DNA of 22,661 nucleotides from a bacterium. Lineage in GTDB: Bacteria; Bacteroidota; Ignavibacteria; Kapaibacteriales; UBA2268. Location: positions 1 to 22,661 of the forward strand of contig JANJUO010000538.1 of NCBI GenBank assembly GCA_024710535.1, in the 5' to 3' direction. How positions within the stretch are numbered: position 1 is the stretch's first letter; the number at the start of each line of letters is the position of its first letter. The notes beneath the pieces are model-generated. The model had not been told where the DNA came from. It was given only the letters and a program-made list of their open reading frames with translations, and ran no database searches. Both the position numbers and the translations under genes were made by a program. This document shows, in pieces, positions 7,920-16,031 of the stretch.

Positions 7920-9353
7920 ATGAATGTTAATGACAATAATTATGTTGAAATGATAATGCAAAGTGCCACATTGGCGTCTGCTGAATTTTCTCAGCTCAAT
8001 CAGGAGCAAACTGATAAAATTGTTAGAGCAGTAACCGAAGCGGCTTTTGCAAACAGAGTAAGACTTGCAAAAATGGCAAATGAAGAAACTGGCATTGGCA
8101 AATGGGAAGATAAAGTGCTTAAAAATATTGTGGCATCTCAATTTGTTTATGATGATATTAAAGATGAAAAAACAGTTGGCATAATTTCGGAAAATAAATT
8201 GACAGGGATAACAGAAATAGCTCAGCCAATTGGACCTGTTTTGGCAATTATACCTGTTACAAATCCTACATCAACAACAATATTTAAAATTTTAATTTCA
8301 CTCAAAACCCGAAATCCAATAATTATTTGCCCATCCAAAAAAGCTATAAAATGCTGTGCCGAAACTGCAAAAATATGCTATGATGCGGCTATAGCGGCAG
8401 GTGCTCCAGAAGGATGCATTCAATGGCTTGAAACAGTTTCTCGTGAGCAAACTCATGCACTTATGGGGCACAAGCAACTTTCTTTGATTTTGGCAACTGG
8501 AGGTGGTTCTCTTGTAAATGCCGCCTATAGTAGTGGAACCCCTGCTTTAGGAGTTGGCGCCGGCAATGTACCTGTTTATATTGAAAAAAGTGCTGATATT
8601 GATTTCTCGGTACAGCAAATTTTTACTTCAAAAACTTTTGATAATGGTACAATCTGTGCAAGCGAGCAATCTATAATTGTGGAACGCGATTCAGATGAAA
8701 GAGTAAAAGAAGCATTCAAGAAAAGAAATGCAAAGTTCTTGAACAAAGAAGAAATAAATAAGCTCGAAGCAGTAGTTTATGATAAAAATAAAAATTTGAT
8801 GAATGGTGATATTGTTGGGAAGTCGGCAAAATTTATTGCAGATTTAGCAGGAATTGAAGCTGACGATAGCATTTCTTTACTAATTGCGGAATTGAACGAA
8901 GTAGGGGATAATGAGCCACTTTCATCCGAAATTCTTGCTCCTGTTCTTGCTTATTATGTGGTAGATAGCTTTGTTTCTGCGGTAAATCGCTGTATAGAAC
9001 TAAATTATTTTGGTGGAATCGGTCATACAGCAAGCATTTTCTCTAATGATCAGGAAAAGATTAAAGAATTTAGTTTGATGATGAATGCCGGTAGAATTGT
9101 TGTAAATACACCTTCATCACAAGGCGCAGTGGGATCATTGTTTAATAAACTTGCTGTATCATTGACTTTAGGATGTGGCACTGGCGGGAAAAATATCACG
9201 ACAGACAACGTAACGGCAAAACATTTGCTAAATATTCAGAGAATCGCATTCAGACGCGATAATTTTAAATTTGATAAATTTGATAAATCATTATATTTCG
9301 ACGAAAACTACGACCTAAACAAGGTTGAGTTTGAGTTTCACAAAAATTTCTAA
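7920..9353 (+). CDS. Acetylating aldehyde dehydrogenase (CoA-dependent), AdhE N-domain type
   Basis: A 477-residue aldehyde dehydrogenase closely resembling the N-terminal half of the bifunctional AdhE, which interconverts acetaldehyde plus CoA with acetyl-CoA using NAD. Conserved segments include VTNPTSTTIFK (residues 113-123), SLKTRNPIIICPS (127-139), the nucleotide-site LATGG (191-195), SSGTPALGVGAGNVP (204-218), and the catalytic FDNGTICASEQS with Cys246. Further on are GGIGHTAS (365-372) and LTLGCGTGGKN (416-425). The iron-dependent alcohol dehydrogenase domain of AdhE is absent and no such gene is adjacent, so the enzyme acts alone or with a distant partner. I chose the ATG at 7920 because GAGAG lies four to six bases before it; the in-frame ATG at 7908 is the alternative. 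The STAS gene follows after eight bases. Confidence 0.88.
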   Translation: MNVNDNNYVEMIMQSATLASAEFSQLNQEQTDKIVRAVTEAAFANRVRLAKMANEETGIGKWEDKVLKNIVASQFVYDDIKDEKTVGIISENKLTGITEIAQPIGPVLAIIPVTNPTSTTIFKILISLKTRNPIIICPSKKAIKCCAETAKICYDAAIAAGAPEGCIQWLETVSREQTHALMGHKQLSLILATGGGSLVNAAYSSGTPALGVGAGNVPVYIEKSADIDFSVQQIFTSKTFDNGTICASEQSIIVERDSDERVKEAFKKRNAKFLNKEEINKLEAVVYDKNKNLMNGDIVGKSAKFIADLAGIEADDSISLLIAELNEVGDNEPLSSEILAPVLAYYVVDSFVSAVNRCIELNYFGGIGHTASIFSNDQEKIKEFSLMMNAGRIVVNTPSSQGAVGSLFNKLAVSLTLGCGTGGKNITTDNVTAKHLLNIQRIAFRRDNFKFDKFDKSLYFDENYDLNKVEFEFHKNF

Positions 9354-9361
9354 GGTGAATT

Positions 9362-9646
9362 ATGTTAAATTACAAAGAAGAAAATCAAGCATTAGAGGTT
9401 ATGTTTCCCTCTAAATTAGACACAAATGCCTGTATGGCTTTTGAAAGTGAATTAATTGAAAAAATTAATTCAAGCAATACTGTAATTTTCAATATGGATG
9501 GAGTAGAATTTATTTGTTCATTCTTTTTGAGAATTTGTTTGAAAACTATTCAGCAAAAAGGCAAAGAAAACTTCAAAATTGAGAATCTTACTCCAACTAC
9601 AAAGAAAGTATTTATGATAGCTGGCTTTAGCGATATGGTTTCATAA
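9362..9646 (+). CDS. Small STAS-domain protein (anti-anti-sigma-factor-like), degenerate site
   Basis: A 94-residue protein with the STAS fold pattern: an N-terminal strand pair (NQALEVMFPSKLDTN), helix 1 (CMAFESELIEKINSS), a strand with VIFNMDGVEFI, helix 2 (FLRICLKTIQQKG) and a final strand and helix (FKIENLTPTTKKVFMIAGFSDMV). STAS proteins of this size usually bind anti-sigma factors or kinases and are switched by phosphorylation of a Ser/Thr in the IDSSGLG/ISSAGLR loop. Here that loop reads ICSFFLR (residues 51-57), with Phe54-Phe55 in place of the usual S/A-G, so the classic switch may be lost or altered. It starts eight bases after the aldehyde dehydrogenase stop behind AAGGTG, so the two genes are probably co-transcribed, and a terminator follows at 9681. 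No anti-sigma factor or phosphatase gene is nearby. Confidence 0.7.
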   Translation: MLNYKEENQALEVMFPSKLDTNACMAFESELIEKINSSNTVIFNMDGVEFICSFFLRICLKTIQQKGKENFKIENLTPTTKKVFMIAGFSDMVS

Positions 9647-9680
9647 ATAATTTCATATTAATAATTTTGATAAATAAAAA

Positions 9681-9709
9681 AAAGCCCGCAAAATTTGTGG
9701 GCTTTTTTT
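9681..9709 (+). terminator. Rho-independent terminator after the STAS gene
   Basis: AAAGCCCGCA and TGTGGGCTTT pair into a 10-bp stem (one G-T wobble) with a short AAATT loop, followed by a run of T. It lies 35 bases after the STAS stop codon and closes the aldehyde dehydrogenase-STAS unit. Confidence 0.9.
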
Positions 9710-9817
9710 GTTGAAAAAAAATAATTTCAGCCATCTTTATAAGCATCAATTTCCTAAAAGGTTTGCCTATACTATGATTTAGGTATATATATTATGTAAA
9801 ATTATCCATTGCCAATA

Positions 9818-9902
9818 AAATTAAATACAAACAACTAATTAATTAATATAAATTAATTTGTTTTGTATCTAAATATCATTAGTTTTGTATTGTATTTAAT
9901 TT
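9818..9902. repeat. Inverted repeat, 13-bp perfect arms around an AT-rich spacer
   Basis: AAATTAAATACAA (9818-9830) and TTGTATTTAATTT (9890-9902) are exact reverse complements 59 bases apart. The spacer contains further relatives of TACAAAACTAAT in both orientations. It overlaps the candidate promoter and could be an operator or a cruciform-prone region; being AT-only apart from one C/G per arm, chance is not excluded. Confidence 0.4.
9857..9887 (+). promoter_or_regulatory. Candidate Bacteroidota-type promoter (TTTG-N19-TAGTTTTG)
   Basis: TTTG at 9857-9860 is followed after exactly 19 bases by TAGTTTTG at 9880-9887, matching the Bacteroidota primary-sigma consensus TTTG (-33) and TAnnTTTG (-7). 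If used, transcription would start near 9895 and give the giant cargo gene at 10344 a leader of about 450 bases. The match sits between two 13-base inverted arms (9818-9830 and 9890-9902). In AT-rich DNA chance matches are common. Confidence 0.35.
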
Positions 9903-10005
9903 AATTTATTAAAATATATTATTTTAATATAAAAATTGTTCTTTCTTTTATTGTTGCGATAGGATGGCAATGATAGAAAATTTCAAGTAAAAAAATATTA
10001 TTTTT

Positions 10006-10023
10006 TGCTATAGAAATATAGCA
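10006..10023. repeat. Perfect 7-bp hairpin in the leader of the cargo gene
   Basis: TGCTATA-GAAA-TATAGCA is a perfect stem with a GAAA tetraloop. It is about 320 bases upstream of the cargo gene start and inside its possible leader. No T run follows directly, so it does not look like a terminator. Confidence 0.4.
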
Positions 10024-10194
10024 TAGATTGTTATATACTTTTATGAAAATTAATCTGCTTATTTAATTGCAGATAGGGATTTTTATATTTAAAATTGAAA
10101 ATTATTTGTTAAAATTATGTTATAATTTGATAAAAACATTTTTGGATGAAAATCAAAATAAAATCTAAAAATTGAATTAAAAACTAATAAATTT

Positions 10195-10222
10195 CGGAGG
10201 TTTTTTTATGAATTCCAGTTGA
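10195..10222 (+). other. Strong ribosome site followed by a four-codon ORF in the leader
   Basis: CGGAGGT at 10195-10201 is the best Shine-Dalgarno match in the window. Seven bases after CGGAGG comes ATG AAT TCC AGT TGA (10208-10222), encoding M-N-S-S. The main cargo start at 10344 has only AGGGA. This may be a minimal leader ORF or the remnant of a lost gene start. An 8-bp hairpin (10272-10291) follows. Confidence 0.4.
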
Positions 10223-10271
10223 TTTCCTACGTTTCCAAACACTCGTTTAGCGGCATTTTAGCAAAGTTGGC

Positions 10272-10291
10272 GAATTTTTTACGAAAAATTC
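10272..10291. repeat. Perfect 8-bp hairpin before the cargo gene
   Basis: GAATTTTT-TACG-AAAAATTC is a perfect stem-loop 52 bases before the cargo gene start and 49 bases after the four-codon ORF. It could influence leader folding; its AT-rich stem is weak. Confidence 0.35.
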
Positions 10292-10343
10292 AGAAAAAAA
10301 TAAACAAATTATTCAATTTTTAAAAATTTATAGGGAATATATA

Positions 10344-13300
10344 ATGAAAAAATTTCTCTTTTTACCTTTTATAATCCTAATTTTCTTGGGATTAACCTAT
10401 CAAGCAAATTCTCAATATTGTGCGGCAAATACTTCTAATCAAAGTCAATATATAACTGACGTTACATTCGTTTCTATTAATAATAGTAATAATAGTTGGA
10501 ACAATACAGTTGCCAATTTTACAAATCTTATCACTAATGTTACCCCAGGTACATCTTACCCAATATCAGTTAAAATAAATGGTTATAACTTTATGTATAA
10601 AGTATATGTTTGGTTAGATTTGAATAATGACTTAAATTTTAGCACAAGCACAGAACAATTTATACTTACAATTCAAGAAGGTGGAGGTGGTTTATACACT
10701 GGCAATATTTTAATACCAGCAAACGCAACTGCTGGAGCGAAAAGGATGCGTATTAGAACAAGTATTGATGCTACTCTTAATCCTTGCGGAGTTTCAGGTT
10801 TTGGAGAAGTAGAAGATTATAGTGTGAATGTATTACATTCAACAGCTCCTACTGTACAATCAAAGAATTTAATTTTCTCATCTGTATCAAGTACTTCAAT
10901 GAAGTTAACTTGGACGAAAGGTAATGGAGATGGAAGACTTGTTTTAATCAAAGAAGGTACAAGCAATTCTTCTAATCCTACAAACAACACAGCCTATACA
11001 GCCAATACTGTTTATGGTAGTGGTACAAATATTGGTGGAGCTTATGTTGTTTATAATGGAACAGCTAATAATGTAACTATAACTGGTTTGAATCCAAGTA
11101 CAAATTATACAGTTAAAGTTTTCGAATGGGCAAATGGTGGAGCAAATTCTATATTTAATATCACAAGCAGTACACTTAACCCAAGAACAAAGAAAACTGC
11201 TATCGCACCACCAGCACTTGTTGATAATCTTTCTAAAGGTGTTGATTATCTTACTGCAAAATGGACTTTTGGTGGTACAGCCGAATCTTATGAACTTTGC
11301 GTTGCAACCGATGTGAATTTTTATAGTATGCTTTCAGATTGGAACAATGCGGATGTTGGAAATATTAATGAAGTCATTGTAAATGGTTTAAATGCAAATA
11401 CTAACTATTATTTAAAAGTAAGAGCAATAGATCAATATGGCGCTGTTGGAGAATGGTCACCATCATTATTAGTTACAACTTTAATTGCACCACCAACAAG
11501 CAATCCTTCGGCTTTGCTAATTACAGATATTAATTTTAATAATGCAAAAATAAATTGGACTTCCACAACTAATAGTATAGTATTAATAAGTCAAAGCCCA
11601 TTTAGCGGTACTCTTGCAAATGGTTCGAAGTATGTTGCAGATTTGAATTATCCTTCAACAACTTCCTCTGTAGTTGGAAATGCAAAAGTTGTATATTTAA
11701 CAGGATCTAAACCGATCAGTCTTAGTGGTTTATCTCCTAATACAACTTATTATGTAGCAGTTTATAATTACACTGGAACAATTTCTACTGGAAATGTTAA
11801 CTTTGGCACTGTTTCTGTATCAGGAAACTTTACTACATTAACATCCGAGCCAACTACTGCACCATCAGCAATCTCATTCAGCAATACAACTACTAATTCG
11901 ACAAAAGTAAATTGGACAAATGGCAATGGCGAAAAAACTATACTCTTGGCAAAAGCTGGTGGTGGCGGCGTCGGTGGTTCTTTACCAATAGGATATTGCA
12001 CACCAAGTTTTGGATATGATTATTATGGAAGACTCAATAATGTTTCTCTTGGATCTATTAATCATTCTCAGCCAGGATGGTCATCAAATGGATATTCATT
12101 CCAATCAAGTTTATCAACCAATAATGCAGTTGGTTCTACAGTGAATTTTAGTATTACACATGATTCACCTTATGGATATACTCAATATGCAAATTTATTA
12201 ATTTGGGTAGATTGGAATAGAGATGGCGATTTTATTGACGTTGGCGAATTGGTAACGAAAACAACTTACGATTTAAATTCTCCCGCTGTTATTGCAGGAA
12301 ACTTTACTGTTCCGCAAACAGCTGTTGCCGGTGCAACCCGCGTAAGAGTGATGACTGCATATTATTACTACGTAAATGCTAATTCTCCTAATCCTTGTGC
12401 CACTGGTTCATATTATTATTATGGGGAAGCAACAGATTATGTTATGAATATTCTTGGAGGCAGCCCAGCAGATGGTACATCATATACAGCAAATTCCACT
12501 TTTGGAAGCGGTTCTTCACTTGGCGATTGGAAAGTTGTTTATAATGGAACAGGTAATGAAGTTAATGTAAGCGGTTTGAATCCAGATACTCAATATTCTT
12601 TCCGTGCATATTCATATAATGGTACTAACGGCACTGAAAATTATATGAGCACTTATGCTGAAGGTAGTGTTAATACTGAAGCAAACACTCCAACAGTTGC
12701 TCCATCAAACTTGACATTCAATACAATTCAAGGCACATCAACAGGAATGGCTTGGACAAAAGGTAATGGCGAAAGCACTTTGATTGTTGCAAGCGCAAGC
12801 AATTCATTTACTGCCCCAACAAAAGGAAGCACATATACTGTTGGTAGTTCTCTTGGATCTGGAGTTGTTGTTTATAATGGCACTGGAAATTCAGGTACTG
12901 CAACTGGTTTGAATCCTAACACTACTTATTATTATGCCGCATATACATATAATGGTTCAGGAGCTACAACAAATTATCTGAATACTCCTGCAGAAGCAAA
13001 TATGCACACTTTGTATGCAGAGCCAACAGTCGATATTAGTTCAGTATCGATGAGCAACATCACAACAAACAGCATAGATTTTACTTGGACAAAAGGAAAC
13101 GGAGCTTATACTTTAGTTTGTGTTTATGGTGGAACTTGGGGTACACCTGCTGATGCTATGAGTTATACTGCAGATTCAGATCACACTTCAACATCTTCTT
13201 CATCAATAAGTGGATCAAAAGTTGTTTATAACGGCACTGGAAATTCATTCACACTGACCGGTTTGAATCCTAATACATCTTATCAAGTGAGATTCTTCTC

Positions 13301-14375
13301 ATATAACGGAATGGGTGGATTGGAAAATTATTTAGTACCAGCAAACGTAACATCAAACTTCACAACTTTACGCAAAGCTACAAAACTTGTTATTACACAT
13401 CTAAGCGTAAATCCATTAACAAGCGGAACTGCATTCACAATGACTGTTCAAGCACAAGATGCAAACGGAATGCCAGCTTATAACGAAGAAGATATTACTA
13501 TTGAAATGACAAAAGCTACAGGTAATGGATCGTTTGGCGGTACTACTACAACAATTCTACCAAGCACAAATCATTCAGTAACATTCACAAATCTTGTATA
13601 TACTAATAATAGTGGCGAAACCGGTGTTGCAATCACTGCAAGCGATTTAACAACTGAATTAACTCCTTTCACATATAATAACATCAACGTTGCTCCATCT
13701 ACTCCAACTCAAGATAGAGCAATTCTCCAAAGTTCAAGAACACAAACTTCAATGACTATTTCATGGTCGAAAGGCAATGGAAACGGTAGAATTGTTGTTG
13801 CTTCTACATCAGCATTAACAAGTGTTCCATCTGACAACACTTCATATACTGCAAGCGCAACTTATGGAAGCGGTGCTACAATTGGCAATGGATATGTTGT
13901 ATATAATGGAACAGGAAACAGTTGCAGTATTTCCGGCTTAACACCAGGAACAACATATCATTTCAGAGTGTTTGCATACAATCAGGCAGGTTCGTTTATT
14001 AAATATAATACAGCAACTGCTTCGATGAATCCAAGAAGTTTGGCAACAGCTGCAAGAACTGCAGTTGCAGGAAACGAGCCGGCTGAAACAATTTGTGATG
14101 CTTTGGGAACAGCAATTAATATTGGCAGAATCTATCCAAGCCCAACAATCAACGCATTGAATTTCGACTTTACAGTAAGCGAATCTAATCCTATCATAAT
14201 GTCAATCTTCGACACTGAAGGCAAAGAAGTAAAATCGATTTCAAACGGAAGTATCTATTCAGCAGGCACGCATCAATTCAGCATTGATGTTAATGAACTT
14301 GCAAATGGTGTTTATTTATTGCATGCAATTCAGGGCGAATGCCACAGCATTCAAACATTCATTGTAAATAAATAA
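10344..14375 (+). CDS. Giant T9SS-secreted surface protein with GEVED, fibronectin-like and Ig-like domains
   Basis: A 1343-residue secreted protein. A signal peptide spans residues 1-23. A GEVED domain follows at about 25-163, from YCAANT to GEVEDYSVNV. Then comes a series of fibronectin-III-like repeats of about 110 residues: 168-283, 286-380, 386-500, 504-780, 784-890, 892-1010 and 1119-1235. Most carry WTKGNG near the start, then YTA..YGSG, VVYNGTGN, GLNPNTxY and a final YNG. The fourth repeat is interrupted at about 540-706 by a second GEVED domain (YCTPSF to GEATDYVMNI). A bacterial Ig/invasin-like domain lies at about 1011-1118 (SGTAFTMTVQAQDANG). Residues 1255-1343 form a T9SS type A sorting domain: IYPSPTINAL, then a middle GKEVKSI, then ANGVYLLHAI. 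It is therefore exported by T9SS and likely anchored or released at the surface. AGGGA precedes the ATG. Function beyond surface display or adhesion is unknown. Confidence 0.92.
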   Translation: MKKFLFLPFIILIFLGLTYQANSQYCAANTSNQSQYITDVTFVSINNSNNSWNNTVANFTNLITNVTPGTSYPISVKINGYNFMYKVYVWLDLNNDLNFSTSTEQFILTIQEGGGGLYTGNILIPANATAGAKRMRIRTSIDATLNPCGVSGFGEVEDYSVNVLHSTAPTVQSKNLIFSSVSSTSMKLTWTKGNGDGRLVLIKEGTSNSSNPTNNTAYTANTVYGSGTNIGGAYVVYNGTANNVTITGLNPSTNYTVKVFEWANGGANSIFNITSSTLNPRTKKTAIAPPALVDNLSKGVDYLTAKWTFGGTAESYELCVATDVNFYSMLSDWNNADVGNINEVIVNGLNANTNYYLKVRAIDQYGAVGEWSPSLLVTTLIAPPTSNPSALLITDINFNNAKINWTSTTNSIVLISQSPFSGTLANGSKYVADLNYPSTTSSVVGNAKVVYLTGSKPISLSGLSPNTTYYVAVYNYTGTISTGNVNFGTVSVSGNFTTLTSEPTTAPSAISFSNTTTNSTKVNWTNGNGEKTILLAKAGGGGVGGSLPIGYCTPSFGYDYYGRLNNVSLGSINHSQPGWSSNGYSFQSSLSTNNAVGSTVNFSITHDSPYGYTQYANLLIWVDWNRDGDFIDVGELVTKTTYDLNSPAVIAGNFTVPQTAVAGATRVRVMTAYYYYVNANSPNPCATGSYYYYGEATDYVMNILGGSPADGTSYTANSTFGSGSSLGDWKVVYNGTGNEVNVSGLNPDTQYSFRAYSYNGTNGTENYMSTYAEGSVNTEANTPTVAPSNLTFNTIQGTSTGMAWTKGNGESTLIVASASNSFTAPTKGSTYTVGSSLGSGVVVYNGTGNSGTATGLNPNTTYYYAAYTYNGSGATTNYLNTPAEANMHTLYAEPTVDISSVSMSNITTNSIDFTWTKGNGAYTLVCVYGGTWGTPADAMSYTADSDHTSTSSSSISGSKVVYNGTGNSFTLTGLNPNTSYQVRFFSYNGMGGLENYLVPANVTSNFTTLRKATKLVITHLSVNPLTSGTAFTMTVQAQDANGMPAYNEEDITIEMTKATGNGSFGGTTTTILPSTNHSVTFTNLVYTNNSGETGVAITASDLTTELTPFTYNNINVAPSTPTQDRAILQSSRTQTSMTISWSKGNGNGRIVVASTSALTSVPSDNTSYTASATYGSGATIGNGYVVYNGTGNSCSISGLTPGTTYHFRVFAYNQAGSFIKYNTATASMNPRSLATAARTAVAGNEPAETICDALGTAINIGRIYPSPTINALNFDFTVSESNPIIMSIFDTEGKEVKSISNGSIYSAGTHQFSIDVNELANGVYLLHAIQGECHSIQTFIVNK

Positions 14376-14399
14376 TCTTAAAATTACCCTATAAATAAT

Positions 14400-14435
14400 A
14401 CCGTCTCGGGCTGATGTCTGAGGCGGTTTTTTTAT
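14400..14435 (+). terminator. Rho-independent terminator of the cargo gene
   Basis: ACCGTCTCGG (14400-14409) pairs with CTGAGGCGGT (14418-14427) through ten base pairs including G-T wobbles, with an eight-base loop and a following run of T. It begins 25 bases after the stop codon. Beyond it, up to about 14472, lies a T/A simple-sequence tract (TTTTTTATTTTA repeated), with nothing else visible before the next gene. Confidence 0.88.
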
Positions 14436-14546
14436 TTTACAATTTATTTTTTATTTTATTTTTTATTTTATAATCATTTAATTAAGTTTGTGATGAGTGA
14501 ATATGGCAAACATATTCAACATTATTCAAAATGAAAAGATGATTTT

Positions 14547-15974
14547 ATGATTACGTTTTTTATCTCATTGATTTTATTATTGCTTGGCTATTTCATTTAT
14601 TCTAAATTCATCGAAAGAATTGCCGGCATTGATGTGAATAAAAAAACTCCAGCATACACAATGCAAGATAACATTGATTATGTGCCGATGCCATGGTGGA
14701 GAATATTTCTGATTCAATTTCTTAACATTGCCGGTCTTGGACCGATTTTTGGTGCTGTTGCCGGTGCAATGTGGGGACCGGTCGCATTAATTTGGATTGT
14801 TTTGGGCTCAATTTTTGCCGGAGCAGTTCATGATTATTTCTCAGGAATGTTATCTCTTAAGCATAATGGATTGAGTATCACAGAAATTGTTGGAATTTAT
14901 CTTGGGAAGAATGTAAAGCAATTCACACGTTGGTTTTCCATTATTTTGCTCGTTATTGTTGGAGCTGTGTTCATTACCGGACCGGCAAAAATACTTGCCA
15001 GCTTGAGTCCTGATTATCTGGATTTATCATTTTGGGCATGGATAATTTTTGGATATTATATAATTGCAACTTTGCTTCCAATAGACAAATTAATTGGGAA
15101 AATTTACCCAATATTTGGATTTGCCCTTGTTTTTATGGCATTGAGTTTGATAATTGCTTTGTTCTATTTTGGCTATTCCATTCCTGAATTATCTTTTGAA
15201 AATATGCATAATGCACCTGAAAAATTCCCTATATTTCCAATGTTGTTTATTACGATTGCTTGTGGTGCTATCTCAGGCTTTCACTCTACGCAATCTCCAT
15301 TGATGGCAAGATGCGTAACAAATGAGGGATACGGAAGACGCATTTTTTATGGTGCGATGATTACCGAGGGCGTAGTTGCATTAATTTGGGCAGTAATAGG
15401 AATGAGTTTCTACGGAGGAGTGCGAGAGTTAAATGATGTAATGCTTGCCCATAGCGGAAATGCGGCTTATGTCGTAAATGAAGTATCGAATACTTTACTC
15501 GGAAAAATTGGCGCTGTTCTTGCACTTTTGGGAGTGGTTGCCGCACCAATTACAAGTGGCGATACTGCATTCCGAAGTGCGAGATTAACTGTTGCAGACT
15601 TGTTTAAATACGAGCAAAAACCAATGAAAAACAGACTGATTATAAGTATTCCTTTGTTTGCAATCGGTTATTTTCTAACAACAATTGACTTTAGTATCAT
15701 TTGGAGGTATTTTGCTTGGGCAAATCAAACTTTGGCGATGATTGTTTTATGGGCAATTACAGTTTATCTTGTTAAAGAAAATAAAATCTATTGGATAACT
15801 TTGATTCCTGCTTTGTTTATGACAGCCGTTACCGCAACATATATTTTAATTGCACCCGAAGGATTTGCATTTTCTAAAAATATTGCATACACATTAGGAG
15901 GAATCATCACGTTGATATTCTTTGCTCTGCTTATGAAATTTAAATTAGGATTAAAAAATATTGATTTTGAATAA
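14547..15974 (+). CDS. CstA-family carbon-starvation transporter (peptide/pyruvate)
   Basis: A 475-residue polytopic inner-membrane protein of the CstA family. CstA relatives take up peptides, and in some members pyruvate, under nutrient limitation. The N-terminal region is characteristic: a hydrophobic helix, PWWRIFLIQFLNIAG, then LGPIFGAVAGAMWGP and GAVHDYFSGMLS. Later come ACGAISGFHSTQSPLMARC (about residues 238-256) and APITSGDTAFRSARL (about 332-346). Roughly a dozen hydrophobic segments alternate with short loops. It is shorter than the ~700-residue E. coli CstA and matches the short form seen in many anaerobes and Bacteroidota. No strong Shine-Dalgarno site precedes the ATG (weak AGATGA). 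The lipoprotein gene starts 57 bases after it, so co-transcription is possible. The substrate is not determinable from sequence. Confidence 0.92.
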   Translation: MITFFISLILLLLGYFIYSKFIERIAGIDVNKKTPAYTMQDNIDYVPMPWWRIFLIQFLNIAGLGPIFGAVAGAMWGPVALIWIVLGSIFAGAVHDYFSGMLSLKHNGLSITEIVGIYLGKNVKQFTRWFSIILLVIVGAVFITGPAKILASLSPDYLDLSFWAWIIFGYYIIATLLPIDKLIGKIYPIFGFALVFMALSLIIALFYFGYSIPELSFENMHNAPEKFPIFPMLFITIACGAISGFHSTQSPLMARCVTNEGYGRRIFYGAMITEGVVALIWAVIGMSFYGGVRELNDVMLAHSGNAAYVVNEVSNTLLGKIGAVLALLGVVAAPITSGDTAFRSARLTVADLFKYEQKPMKNRLIISIPLFAIGYFLTTIDFSIIWRYFAWANQTLAMIVLWAITVYLVKENKIYWITLIPALFMTAVTATYILIAPEGFAFSKNIAYTLGGIITLIFFALLMKFKLGLKNIDFE

Positions 15975-16031
15975 AAATTCCTCTTTTGGGGAAAATATAT
16001 ATAATTTTTTAATTGTTCTAAAGGCGATGTT

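Noticed and set aside
10344..14375. CRISPR-like or tandem DNA repeat in the cargo gene
   Set aside because: Repetition is at the protein level (fibronectin-like units of about 110 residues) with diverged DNA, within one open frame.
14436..14472. TTTTTTATTTTA repeats as an origin or regulatory array
   Set aside because: A plain T/A low-complexity tract after a terminator in AT-rich DNA; no iterated binding-site pattern.
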